Assembly: GCA_963576565.1 (NCBI GenBank)
Contig: OY755047.1
Span: 3,299,931 to 3,363,930, forward strand
From: Aspidapion aeneum
Taxonomy: Eukaryota; Arthropoda; Insecta; Coleoptera; Brentidae
Direction: 5' to 3'
Length of the DNA: 64,000 nt
Shown here: one piece after another, positions 54,596 through 64,000 of the stretch
How the letters are laid out: each line of letters starts with the position of its first letter
Numbering within the stretch: the stretch's first letter is position 1
Made by a program: the position numbers and the translations under genes
Notes under the pieces: model-generated
Told to the model about the DNA's origin: nothing
The model's database searches: none
The model's input: only the letters and a program-made list of their open reading frames with translations

Positions 54596-56942
54596 AACCG
54601 GCGAGCCTTGCAACATTGAGAGGCAGATGGCGCTGAAATAAATTCGTCTAGTACGCAATATTAAGAGACAACTACTATGAACTAATGGCATTTGTATGAT
54701 AGGCATGAACCTAGGAAGTCATGCACTATCGAGTAAAAAGGAGTTTTTGTTTCTCTTATATTTTTCCGTGGGTAGCTTGAAAACTTAAACTCACGAAGGT
54801 CCAAGATCTATAAGAGACTACTGCAGGAGAGGAGACCCGAATATCTGGCAGCCTCTCCGAGGAGAGACATAGAAGTACATGGAGAGGAAGTAGGTAATCA
54901 TCGAAAAAGAAATGATAAGGAATAGTATTAAAAAGCTTAAATCCGGAAAAGCTAGCGGACCTGGGGGAATATATGCTGAAATGCTCAAATATGGATCAGA
55001 GAAACTACTCGAAAATCTCACATATATTATCAATCAATGCATAAACGGACATCTAGTACCTGATGATTGGAAAATTGCATTCATATCCTCAATACATAAA
55101 AAAGAAAACAAGCTGGATTGCAACAATTACAGAGGAATTTCAGTAACCAGTACTCTAAGTAGATTGTACGGTAGGATTCTTAGAGATCTAATAGAGAATG
55201 ATTTTCATGAACAAGAAGAAGAGCAAAGTGGGTTTCGTGCAGGCAGATCTTGTAGTGATAATGTTTTTTGTCTTAAACAAGTAATTGAGAAAAGGAGCAC
55301 CAGAAATATAGAGACTAATGTTACCTTTGTGGATCTACAAAAAGCATATGATACCGTTCCAGTAGAAAAATTATGGACAGTGTAAGAGCAGACTAATATC
55401 AATCATACATACATAAAAGCGATAAAAGCGATAAAAGAACTGTACAAAGGGTCAAAATCTAAAATTAAAATTGGAAATCGACTTTCAAAAGAATTCCTGG
55501 TAACAAAAGGCTCTCCAACTCTTTTTAAAATATATATCGCAGTAGCTCTAAAAAACGGGAAACGCAAAGTACACGGCATGGGAATACAACTTAACGACCG
55601 ATTTACCATATACACACTACAGTTTGCTGACGACCAAGTAATTGTAGCTAATGATAAAGAAGACATGGAGTATATGATGAGAAAGTTAAAGGAAGAATAC
55701 CAAAAGTGGGGGTTAACAGTGAACGTGGACAAGACACAGTATTTATGTATTGGAAACGAATCAAGTGAATTAGAACTAGAAAATGGACAAACAATATCTC
55801 CATGTAATGAGTATGTATACTTGGGTGTCACATTTGATAAGACGGGAACAGACTGTAAAGAACTGGAAAAAATAATAGTAAAAGCAAAAAAGGTTATTGG
55901 TTGTCTTAATAGTATTTTATGGAGCAGAGAGATAAAAAATAATGTAAAATTTAACATATATGAAACAATGGTGAAAGCACGCTGTTGTATGGAATAGAGG
56001 CTTGTCGCGTAACAGAAAAATACTAAGCAAAAATGGAAAGTGTCGAAATGGATGCAATAAGAAGATCAATGAGAATATCTAGAACAGATCATATAAGAAA
56101 TGAGATCATAAAAGAAAGAATGGGAATCGAGGGAAGCATAACGGATGACATTACTAAAAGGCAACTGATATGGTACGGCCATGTACAACGGATGAGCGAC
56201 GAAAGATTACCAAAGCAGGTCCTAGAATGGCAACCAATAGGGCGCAGAAAAAGAGGGCGTCCTAAACTGGAATGGCAACAGTCAATCCAAAAATCAATGA
56301 GTCAAAAAAACCTGACGGAAGATGACTGTCACGATCGAAGGAGGTGGAGAATAGGCGTCGGACATCGTAGAAAAGCGTTCTAAACCGACATAGTAGTAGT
56401 AGTAGTAGGTCCAAGATCTAATGGACACCTAAAAAGTGTTGACAGTTAACTGTTTCGTCCTTAAGGGACTAATCAGAACACTGCTTGGTCAATGTGACAC
56501 CCTTGCGAAGTTAATTAGACGGTTTTATCTCTAATCCTAGGTAAATAGTGAGAAAACTCTCACAGGAAGCGCCATCTACCGAGATACGAAAGAAACTAGA
56601 ACAAGAGCAGGCAACAATAAACTGATTCATATCGTTCAATGAAAAAATCGATTGCAAATAAAAAAAACAAACAATCCGTGACCTACGACAGCTCTTATGT
56701 CTTTCAGGCCAGATCAACGCTGATTAGGGTTTTTACCCGCCATCAGACACGTGAGCCTCAATCAGCGGAATTTTTAAGCCAAATAATACTATCAAACGTG
56801 AAATTTAGTACCCGTGAATTTAAAACTTAAACAAGTTTCGTGGCTAATCGGGTAAAATCGTACTAGTTGTCTCTGAATATTGCCTACTAGACGAATTTAT
56901 TTCAGCGCCATCTGCCTCTCAATGTTACAAGGCTCGCCGGTT
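54596..56942. mobile_element. Long-TIR element R, interrupted by LINE-A
   Basis: AACCGGCGAGCCTTGCAACA continuing to AGAGACAACTA (54596-54671) is inverted at 56863-56942 with few mismatches, giving ~78-bp TIRs. Without the LINE the element is about 740 bp. No transposase. The target duplication is unclear. Other pieces are at 9565-9722 and 53700-54000. Confidence 0.8.
54811..56406 (+). mobile_element. LINE-A copy 9 with 14-bp duplication and (TAG)n tail
   Basis: AGGTCCAAGATCTA at 54797-54810 and 56407-56420 brackets the copy. 54912-55385 (157 codons) covers RT motifs 0-A: KASGPGGIYAEMLKYG, NNYRGISVTSTLSRL, SGFRAGRSCSDNV, LQKAYDTVPVEKLW. One base change makes a stop at 55385. About 7 codons including the RQG motif are missing at ~55511. 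55578-55997 resumes in the same frame with LQFADDQVIVAND. A 1-bp loss near 55977 shifts the C-terminus into 56033-56383. It ends in (TAG)n at 56391-56406. 5'-truncated, no endonuclease; the most recent-looking LINE-A copy. Confidence 0.95.
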
Positions 56943-57193
56943 GTCACTCTATATGAGTCATATACTCATTGCCCTAACTTAGAGATGCTTCACCTTTCAC
57001 CCCGATAAATGTTTACCATGAATAACACATCCTGTTTCACATTTTATTTGTAAAAGACACATGGAAAGGAACATATATATATGCAAAAGGCAAAATTGTT
57101 ACTGTCTCCTCAGGCTCCAGTGAAATATACATATATTCAGTGGCGTAAATACTGTTTTGCAAGGAGGGGAAGTAAGACTTTCAGACTCATGTA

Positions 57194-57715
57194 CAGTAAA
57201 ACTTCCTATAAGCGGACACTCACTGTTTCGACGATTTTGTCCGCTTATTGGAGGTGTCCGCTTATTGGAGGTGTCCACTTATAAGAGAGAACTGCGAAAT
57301 TTTAATATATATTAAGTTATTAACAATTTCCGCTGCTTGAGTTTTTCCGATATTAAATTTTTCAGCAATCTTTCGTGCTGATGTTCCTTCTCCGAAACGT
57401 TAACAACTTTAATTTTTTCACGTAAAATAAGAAGTTTTTTATTGGGCGCCATTTCAAAAAGATCTATTACTACCCAACTGAACAATAAAAATAAAACACA
57501 GTAGTTCCACCGAATAAAATATGTTGTAAATACGACAGAAGTATTTTGTCTACGCATTAAAACGGAAAGAGGTAATCCCACGGCTGCAGACTAGGTTTTT
57601 GGCAACATACTACATGTCGTACAGCGCTCCATCCCGTCAAAGGTTCGTGTCCGGTCAAGAGAGGTTTCAGAATTATGTTAAAAAAAATTGTCCGCGTCCG
57701 GTTATTAGAGTTAAT
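57194..57715 (-). mobile_element. Pogo/Tigger-like derivative, copy 5 (right end missing)
   Basis: Preceded by TA, starts CAGTAAAACTTCCTATAAGC with subterminal TGTCCGCTTATTGGAGG words. Minus strand 57312-57465 reads MAPNKKLLILREKIKVVNVSEKE, then after a shift SARKIAEKFNIGKTQAAEIVNN near 57375-57325. This is the first CENP-B/Psq-type helix-turn-helix of pogo transposases. The catalytic part is missing and the far end breaks off near 57715. Confidence 0.8.
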
Positions 57716-58136
57716 TTTTTTTTTAAATTAAGTAGAATTTATGAAAGAGATGCTGCTAAACTAAAAAATAAATTATATGTGTGGAAGGGGGGCTTCCGGG
57801 CCCTTCTGCGCCCCCCCCCCCTTCTTGGATCCCCCACTGCTGCATATATATGTTCTTACTTAGAAAAGCTTGCATCTTGCATGCACTATTATAAATTATT
57901 CTAGTTGTTGTGACTTCTCTCCTTTACGCCTTTCGAAATTAGATTTTCAAGCTGCAGAATTTACAAAATAATATATGCAAGAAGAGATTCGAAATTTTGA
58001 TTTGTTTTTTTGGGTGTATTTGTGTGTTTATGCTTTTGTTTTGCTTATGTTCATTACAATTCATATTACGATATTATTAAGAAATTTTAATTTAAAAAAA
58101 AATGAAGTCTTGCATTTCTTTTGATTTAGTCTTAAC
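57716..58136. other. Unassigned stretch with hAT-like right end
   Basis: GGGCCCTTCTGCGCCCCCC...GGATCCCCCACTG near 57797-57839 resembles a hAT right terminus. No partner left end found. Confidence 0.35.
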
Positions 58137-59008
58137 CAGTGGCAGCTGGTGACGTTATAAATTGGGGGGGGGGCAGAAATTTATACTGCAAAAACTTACC
58201 TAAACAATTTTATTTTAGCATTTTACAAACAAGCAGATACTTGGTATAGTTTTTAGTTTATTTGTTTATAGATAAAGTCTATTCGCCCTTCTTTTACATA
58301 CGCAATGTGCTCGGATTAGCACCAGTTTCAGATGCCACAGAATTTTAAACAGTCTATTAACCTACTAAGTATATTTCTAATTCTTGCCACATTTTCATTA
58401 TGTTCGATAATGTTTTGCCTATAGGCACTATTCAATTGGCACCTAATATCAGTCTTGCCTAGCATAGAAAATTCTATGTGATTATTTAAATAAGTAACAC
58501 TTACTTTGTATCTTTAACTTTTCACTAAAGTGCTTGATATCACACATTCCCTTTGCCACCCACGCAGGATCACTTCGTGGATTGTTCATAATAAGACAAA
58601 TAAAGCACAAAAACTGACCTACCTCAAACCAAAACAAACTCATACGTCTTCACTAAGGATAGAACCGGCAACACGTAGGAAGGGCAACGAACGTTTTCGC
58701 ACGATAAATATGGCCGACGTCAACTAAAACACACATTCCTCCCGCCCCCGCGTGATAACAGCCACCTATACACCGCTGAAAAACAAGTAAAATTGAAATT
58801 TAGTCCCGCGCAGTGCTGCCGGCTTGTAATTATTTACGCTAAAAAAGTTTACCCAATTAATCGCCTTTTGTTAACCACAGACTAAAAAAAAGAACTAGAC
58901 ATGTCGTAAGGAAAGATTTAACTTCTTTTAAATAAATCAATTAAAAATACTGTTTTGGGAGGGCACTGCCCCGTTGCCCTCACTGTAGCTGCCGCCTCTG
59001 GTCTTAAC
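58129..59008. mobile_element. hAT-like element I (864 bp) with perfect 8-bp duplication
   Basis: GTCTTAAC at 58129-58136 and 59001-59008 flanks ends CAGTGGCAGCTGGTGACG and CACTGTAGCTGCCGCCTCTG. The duplication fits nTnnnnAn. The 65-codon ORF at 58530-58727 is not transposase-like; the element is non-autonomous. A truncated relative is at 9209-9560. Confidence 0.9.
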
Positions 59009-59091
59009 TATTATCTAATTGTTTGTATGCTATCCTATTTCAAAGTGGATATTTTTTTTTACGGGTATGCGCACTCGCAAGGAGATCCCTA

Positions 59092-60595
59092 TCACGCTCG
59101 AGAAGCGGCAAGTGCGCGGAAATGTTGGTGTGTGTTGGTTTTGAAACGGTTCAGGTTGTAACCTGCGGGGAAAACTGTCGCAGGGAGTTTATTCCACAGC
59201 GATGCTGTTCTCCAGAGATATGAATTCTGATATAATAAGGTTCTTGGTGCCTCTATTTTGACAATAAATTGATGGTTACCGTCTGTTTGACGTGTTCGCC
59301 TAGTAGGTGCTACTCCCGGGGGGATCATACGTGCCAACTCTTCAGAGCATTTTCCGTAATAATACCTGTAGAAGAGAGATAGATCGCCCACAGTTCTTCG
59401 ATGTTCGAGACTATCCAAGCTACGGGTAAGTGCGAGGTCATTGATCAGCTTGATAGCTCGTTTTTGCACGGTGTTCAAAAGCATTAAGGTATGTTTGGGT
59501 GCCACACTCCATATATGTGAGCAGTACTCCATAGTTGGTCGAATCTGGGATTTGTAGAGTGTCAGCAGTTGGCTTGGTGTATACAGTTGTCTTGTACGAA
59601 ATAGCACCCCAAGCTTTTGGGACGCCCTTTTAGCTATATCTGCCACGTGACTGTGCCAAGACATGTTGGTCTCTGCAGTGACTCCTAAGATGTTCAACTG
59701 GCTCTGCAATGCGACAGCACTTCCAGATAGCATGATGTTTGGCTCACCGGTGCTGGTCTTTTTTGAAAACAGGGCTGCTTGGGTTTTCTGCGCGTTGAAC
59801 TGTACAAGGTTTTTGTTGCCCCAGTTCTCTATTATCTCCAAGTCGTTATTTATCTGTGATATTTCAGTTAGTCTAAGGTAATGGAATTCACGTGCGGAGA
59901 GACATGTGGGTGGTATGACTGAGGAGACTACATTGCCATCATCTGCAAAGCAATAAAGTGGATTTACTGTTTTATCTATGAGGTCATTTATGTAAATCAG
60001 GAAAAGTGTTGGCGAAAGGATTGCTCCCTGTGGCACACCAGCATTTATTTGGTAAGAGTTGGAGTTCCGGCCATCCAGTGCAACATAAATGGATCTATCC
60101 TTAAGGTAACTTTCAAACCAAGTGCAAAGTCTCGGCGACAATCCCGTTGCTTTGAGCTTGTTGAGCAGATTTTCATGCCAGACTTTATTGAATGCTTTAG
60201 ATATATCTAAGGCAATTGTTCTTGTTTCACCTCGCAACTCAATCGCTTTTTGCCATAAGTGAGTGACGTATGTAAGCAAATCGCCAGTTGACCTATATTT
60301 TCGAAATCCGTATTGCTTGTCGTTGATAATTTTGTACTTTTCCAAGTACTTGGTTAGGTGATTGTTAACAACTCTTTCCATTACTTTTGATATCACCGGA
60401 AGTAGAGCAATTGGTCTATAGTTTAACGGATCTGTCTTTTTTTTCCTTTCTTTGGAATGGGTTGTACTGCGGCAGACTTCCATGATGATGGATATACTCC
60501 TTGCCTATAAGATATATTGAATAATTTTGCGAAAGTTGGGGTGAGTTCGCTAGCACAATTTTTGAGTACTATCGCTACGCGTACTACTATTTCTT
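59092..60595 (-). pseudogene. LINE-F (jockey-superfamily) reverse transcriptase, near-complete RT to C-terminus
   Basis: 463 codons are open at 59092-60483. Motifs by residue: NYRPI 21-25, QYGFRKYRSTGDLL 57-70, ALDISKAFNKVWH 91-103 (motif A, catalytic D93), GVPQGAILSP 149-158 (motif B), CFADD 178-182 (motif C, Asp181-182), then the thumb (SWHSHVADIAKRASQKLG) and the domain with RPTMEYCSHIW. Polymerase aspartates are intact. Upstream coding (LFNISYRQGVYPSSWKSAAV) continues to ~60595 in another frame; an A8 run near 60440 is the likely 1-bp slip, so the listed ATG is not the true start. The endonuclease and ORF1 are missing. The family makes RNA-templated DNA at a nicked target. Confidence 0.9.
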
Positions 60596-61036
60596 TGGTT
60601 TACCTAAAATTAGTTGTGAAAAGTGTACTATTTCTAGACCTCAAGTTATGTTAGGTTTTTACTCAAAGTGTCAAAACCGTGCATACAATTTAAATGAGAC
60701 AAACTGCACCTTGAGAAACCTGGGTAAAATGTTCAAGAAAATTTGTAGTTTTGCTGAAAAACATGTTGTTGTCTGTGACAAGTTCCCAAATCTGGAAAGG
60801 AAAATAAATATTTATGTGGATTTTCTTTGATTTTATTTCTTAACCATGAACTTTCTAAAAGGGAGCCCTTCGTATGGCATAAAATAAGCGTCTGAGGGTT
60901 TTGAAATAACACTTTTTTGGGAAAAGTATTTAATATTTTTTGATAAAACTTTTGACAGTAAAGAAAATAATTCCTTAGTGCGCACTTGAATCACTCAATA
61001 AAAAAAAATAACTTCAACCCCAATTTTAATTTTAGA
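60596..61036. other. Unassigned stretch
   Basis: The 60-codon ORF at 60648-60830 (MLGFYSKCQNRAYNLNE) has no match. It lies just past the 5' break of LINE-F. Confidence 0.3.
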
Positions 61037-61235
61037 CCTCTCCTCTGACATCTCTTACTTTTGTTTTATTTCTTATTCATTAATTCCTTTTTCTGTTAGC
61101 TTTGCATGTAGGATTTGCCTTTCCATTGATCTTTAGGCTTTTGTTACCTTATCCATGTCTGATGAAGATACATTGGTTATACCCTTTTGTTGGAGGTACT
61201 GAGAATATTATTTTATTTTATAATATTCTAGCTAT
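61037..61235 (-). mobile_element. LINE-B copy 6, small C-terminal fragment
   Basis: CCTCTCCTCTGACATCTCTTA to TACCTTATCCATG matches 12500-12635 and 52290-52350. Both ends are truncated. Confidence 0.75.
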
Positions 61236-61259
61236 CTTTTAGGTCTGAAATATAAATTG

Positions 61260-61444
61260 ACTTGCATAGGAAATGCGCCGCAGGCGAAAGTTTTTCAAAC
61301 ACTAAGTAATTTTTCTCAAAAAAATTAAAAAAAGTTGTGTTAAGGGTAATGTAGTAAATTTTTTCCCTCGACCTAAAAAAAAAGTTTAATGTCAGTAGGG
61401 TGGGTGCCTGGGCCCCTTTGCCCCCCCCCCTGGATCCGCCACTG
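61260..61444 (-). mobile_element. hAT-like terminal fragment
   Basis: Ends TGGATCCGCCACTG after a C10 run. GCGCCGCAGGCGAAAG and GGTGCCTGGGCCC parallel the right part of element J (GCGCCACAGGC, GCCTGGGCGCC). The other terminus was not found. Confidence 0.55.
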
Positions 61445-62714
61445 GTAGCAACTGGGTATTTATGAAAAGAATGAACAAAATAATATATTTTATTCAATAT
61501 AATGTTATTTTTATCCCAGCAATCCTGAATGTCGTAATGAAAAGATGATTGATAAGTTTGTGCCTTGAGGTATAATACACAATAAAACAATCCTGATATG
61601 TGTTAAAAATAAACCGATTTTCTTTTATTTGACTTCGTCTAAGTTTTGTTTATAAAAAACTGGACGTGGAAACTCGCCGAAAACACTAATGATTTTAGTC
61701 ACGCGATACCCAGAAAAACGGATGCGAAAATTAATAAAACTTGAATTGTGTCTTCAAACAACTAAAAATAGAATACACAATAAAAAATTTAATTACATAG
61801 ATACATGCACAGAAAAAAAATTATCGCAAATCTAGAAAACGTATTTTCTCGATAGTTAGGTTTTAAAAAATATGTAGTAGTATTTAAAAACAAAAAACTG
61901 AAGTGTTTAAGTTTTCTAGACTATATTATATTGATTTACCCAAGGCCAACAAAAAAATACAGGCAACGAATCTGAAACTAAGTAAAAGTCAAAGAAATTT
62001 TTTTTAATGGAACAACATAATATGTGGTCTTTTAATTTTCAACTTTTTCAAGACATTTCTTCTCTTGAATAAAAACTACAATTTTCTCAATTAGAAAGCA
62101 AAACAATAATCATTTATATTTATACAAACAAGACTTTCATTTTCTCAAATCAAGTATTTTAAATATTTTATATTATTAAAAGTGCATCCCATCTTCTCTG
62201 TACGGGGGCCTCGGGGCCTGGCCTTAATTTTTTAAATTATTTTTGACATATTATACGAAATCATGGAGTCTGGGGCTCCCCCCAAGACTACCGGGCCCCC
62301 CAAGACACATTCATGGGTGAGCCACTGGGTTACCGATATAACCCAAGAACTGTAAATAGAAAGGACTGCTCAATCCCACAAGACGGACATTTGCCAGTTT
62401 TCGCACATGCAGATGATACCGATGACGTCACCTTTTGTCTTGGACGGTGTGTTTACGTTTTAGGCTTTGCTTTTTTCGTCGATTTAAATATAAAAAAATT
62501 GATTTTAAAGTTTAAGAATTCAGTTTTTTGACTTCTGTAGTATTTTAAAACTATTGTTTTATGTTTTGGATCCTGCCTCAGTACAATATTGTTGTTGTAA
62601 CTCTTTGTTTATGTAGCTAATATACATTGACTATGGCGAGTTTATCAAAGGTTGGGTAACAGGGTTTTGTTAAAATTCAGTACCTTTATCCAGAGAGAAA
62701 ATTCTAATAAAAGA
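61445..62714. other. Unassigned AT-rich region
   Basis: GGGGCTCCCCCCAAG and a GAGCCACTG near 62268-62325 are hAT-like. The 72-codon ORF at 62313-62531 is not recognised. No other structure. Confidence 0.35.
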
Positions 62715-62838
62715 CAGTGGCGTTCCCAGGGAGGAGACAAGGGTAGCAATTACCAATCCCCCCTCAGTTTTTAAGAAAAATTCAAATATAAGTGCCACAT
62801 TTTGATGTACTACACATCTAAGCAACTAATTTACTTAT

Positions 62839-62841
<3 letters not shown>
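62715..62841 (+). mobile_element. hAT-like left end
   Basis: CAGTGGCGTTCCCAGGGAGG has the usual form. It is followed by ~100 bases and then a (TA)n tract; no right end seen. Confidence 0.4.

Positions 62842-62893
<52 letters not shown>
62842..62893. repeat. (TA)n microsatellite
   Basis: About 26 TA units, directly at the edge of a LINE-B fragment. Confidence 0.95.
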
Positions 62894-62896
<3 letters not shown>

Positions 62897-62898
<2 letters not shown>

Positions 62899-63210
62899 TT
62901 CGTAAAATGCTTATAAATTACATTGAGAAGTGTTATAGGTCGATAGTTTTTTAGGTCTGCTCTATCGCCTTTCTTGTGTAGAATACTGGTTACTAATTCT
63001 TTCCAGTTGTTTGAGATTATTTTTTCTTTTAGTATTTTATCATTTCTGCCGTTACCCCGTCTTTATTTCCGCTTTGCTTATCTCAGGTTGTAGTTCTAAG
63101 TTTATGTTCTTTATTTTTGTTTGGAGTTTCTTCTTTATTCTGTATAGAATAACTGTGTGATATTTATAATATCCTCTATAACGTTTAAAATATCCTTTAT
63201 TTTAATTATG
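62897..63210 (-). mobile_element. LINE-B copy 7, RT N-terminal region
   Basis: Matches 47205-47560: counterparts of NYRPKILLNVIYKL (GATAGTTTTTTAGGTCTGC on plus) and the linker, with deletions. Truncated at both ends. Confidence 0.75.
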
Positions 63211-63536
63211 GACCGATTCCATGTTTGATATAAAAAAAAATTGTGTGTACACCATGACATAACGACCCACGCTTGTGATAACAGTTTTTCTAATTTACTT
63301 TATGTGGGAATCTGCAAAAAAATGAAAATGAAACAAAAATGTAGATATATTTATGCCGCATTCAAAATTAACTTAACGGTAGAACAATTTTAACGGCCCT
63401 AGCAGGCGCCGCGTACCGTTTAAATGGCTGACTGTGGCGTTTTCTAAAAAATATACGACTATACCGCAAAATCTCTTTTTAAATATAAATTCCCTTTTGG
63501 GATTTATTTTCTATGCATTTTTATCTATTTAAAATC
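63211..63536. other. Unassigned stretch
   Basis: No ORF and no repeat recognised. Confidence 0.3.
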
Positions 63537-63765
63537 TACTACTACTAATGTTGGTTTAGAACGTTTTTCTTCGTTGTCCGACGCTTATTTTCCACCTTCT
63601 TCGATCCTGAGAATCACCTTCTGTCAGATTTTATGACTCATTGATCTTTGGATTGACTGTTGCCATGCCAGTTTAGGACGCCATCATTTTCTGCGCTCTA
63701 TTGATTGCCATTCTAGGACCAGCTTTTGTAATCTTTCGTCGTTTATCCGTTGTACAGTCGGGGCC
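63537..63765 (-). mobile_element. LINE-A copy 10, 3' end fragment
   Basis: The (TAG)n tail appears as CTACTACTACTA at 63537-63548, followed by the family 3' end (TTTAGAACGTTTTTC) and C-terminal coding up to the VQRMNDERL equivalent. The 5' side breaks at ~63765. Confidence 0.85.
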
Positions 63766-64000
63766 TTAATAAATGGCCGCTGCCGTTTTCAGAAGAGCTT
63801 GGATAAGAATCCCAATACCGGCCGAGGTTATTGACCGGATTTCGTGGCGCGTCGTTCAACACATATAATTTATTTGCATTCCTGGGTTAAATTCAATCAT
63901 GAAAAATTTTTCTTCGGTCTGTATTCCGTTTGAATGTTCGGTTAAAAAAATACACTTAATTGCGGAAGAAATTAGCTTTGGTCTGTAGTTCTTTTGAATG
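63766..64000. other. Unassigned window edge
   Basis: TACAGTCGGGGCCTTAATAA at 63757 may begin a TIR element that runs out of the window. Nothing else recognised. Confidence 0.3.

Noticed and set aside
55403..55957. 184-codon minus-strand ORF
   Set aside because: It is antisense to LINE-A copy 9 and mirrors its conserved coding; the same shadow occurs at other copies (97-435, 54818-55033).
59092..60483. Bacterial retron or group II intron reverse transcriptase
   Set aside because: The thumb and post-RT domain, the surrounding repeats and the composition are those of a jockey-type LINE.

Overview
The window is AT-rich nuclear DNA from a multicellular animal, most likely an insect. This rests on the transposon mixture: RTE-like and jockey/CR1-like LINEs, Penelope, pogo, piggyBac, several hAT groups and a P-like element. 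I cannot name the species. I found no convincing host gene, no rRNA or tRNA gene and no CRISPR array. Nearly everything recognisable is a mobile-element relic, a satellite, or an insertion nested in another repeat.

Layout. 1-9 kb: two minus-strand LINE-A fragments, a partly duplicated ~0.2 kb repeat broken by a MITE (F) and a 1.2 kb repeat (D), a 2.7 kb satellite of 169-bp monomers, and a LINE-A copy with an inverted half. 8-18 kb: several pogo/Tigger-like deletion derivatives, LINE-A and LINE-B pieces, and a Penelope-like element keeping its GIY-YIG domain. 21.3-22.7 kb: a piggyBac derivative with TTAA duplications whose remaining ORF joins the transposase N-terminus to its Cys-rich tail. 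23.4-26.7 kb: a CR1/jockey-like LINE (LINE-C) split by repeat D and bordered by two LINE-A copies. 27-36 kb: a 212-bp foldback hairpin, MITEs, LINE-B, two copies of repeat J, and a nested stack (F and a GTCT-bearing repeat H inside MITE G). 36.9-38.2 kb: a hAT element with perfect 8-bp duplications and transposase remnants. 40-48 kb: LINE-B and the longest LINE-A copy. 49.6-51.1 kb: a P/THAP9-like element. 51.4-53.4 kb: a small hAT-like MITE and a solo LTR inside LINE-B. 54.6-56.9 kb: a long-TIR element interrupted by a LINE-A copy with a 14-bp duplication and a (TAG)n tail. 58.1-60.6 kb: a second hAT with a perfect duplication and the best-preserved LINE reverse transcriptase (463 codons open). 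The rest is fragments.

The most unusual signal is a class of tiny insertions. Three loci (1012-1056, 15998-16036, 49775-49825) each hold a 23-33 bp hairpin made of two transposon-like inverted ends, flanked by 7-9 bp direct repeats. The third has the same terminal sequence as the P-like element around it. They look like P-type excision footprints or TIR-only mini-elements. A second theme is paired Penelope-type structures (17.8 kb and 35.2 kb) with the same order: duplication, ~31-nt extension, inverted repeat, core, inverted repeat, duplication. One carries a hammerhead-like core. The elements do not work together as a pathway; nested insertions give a relative age order.
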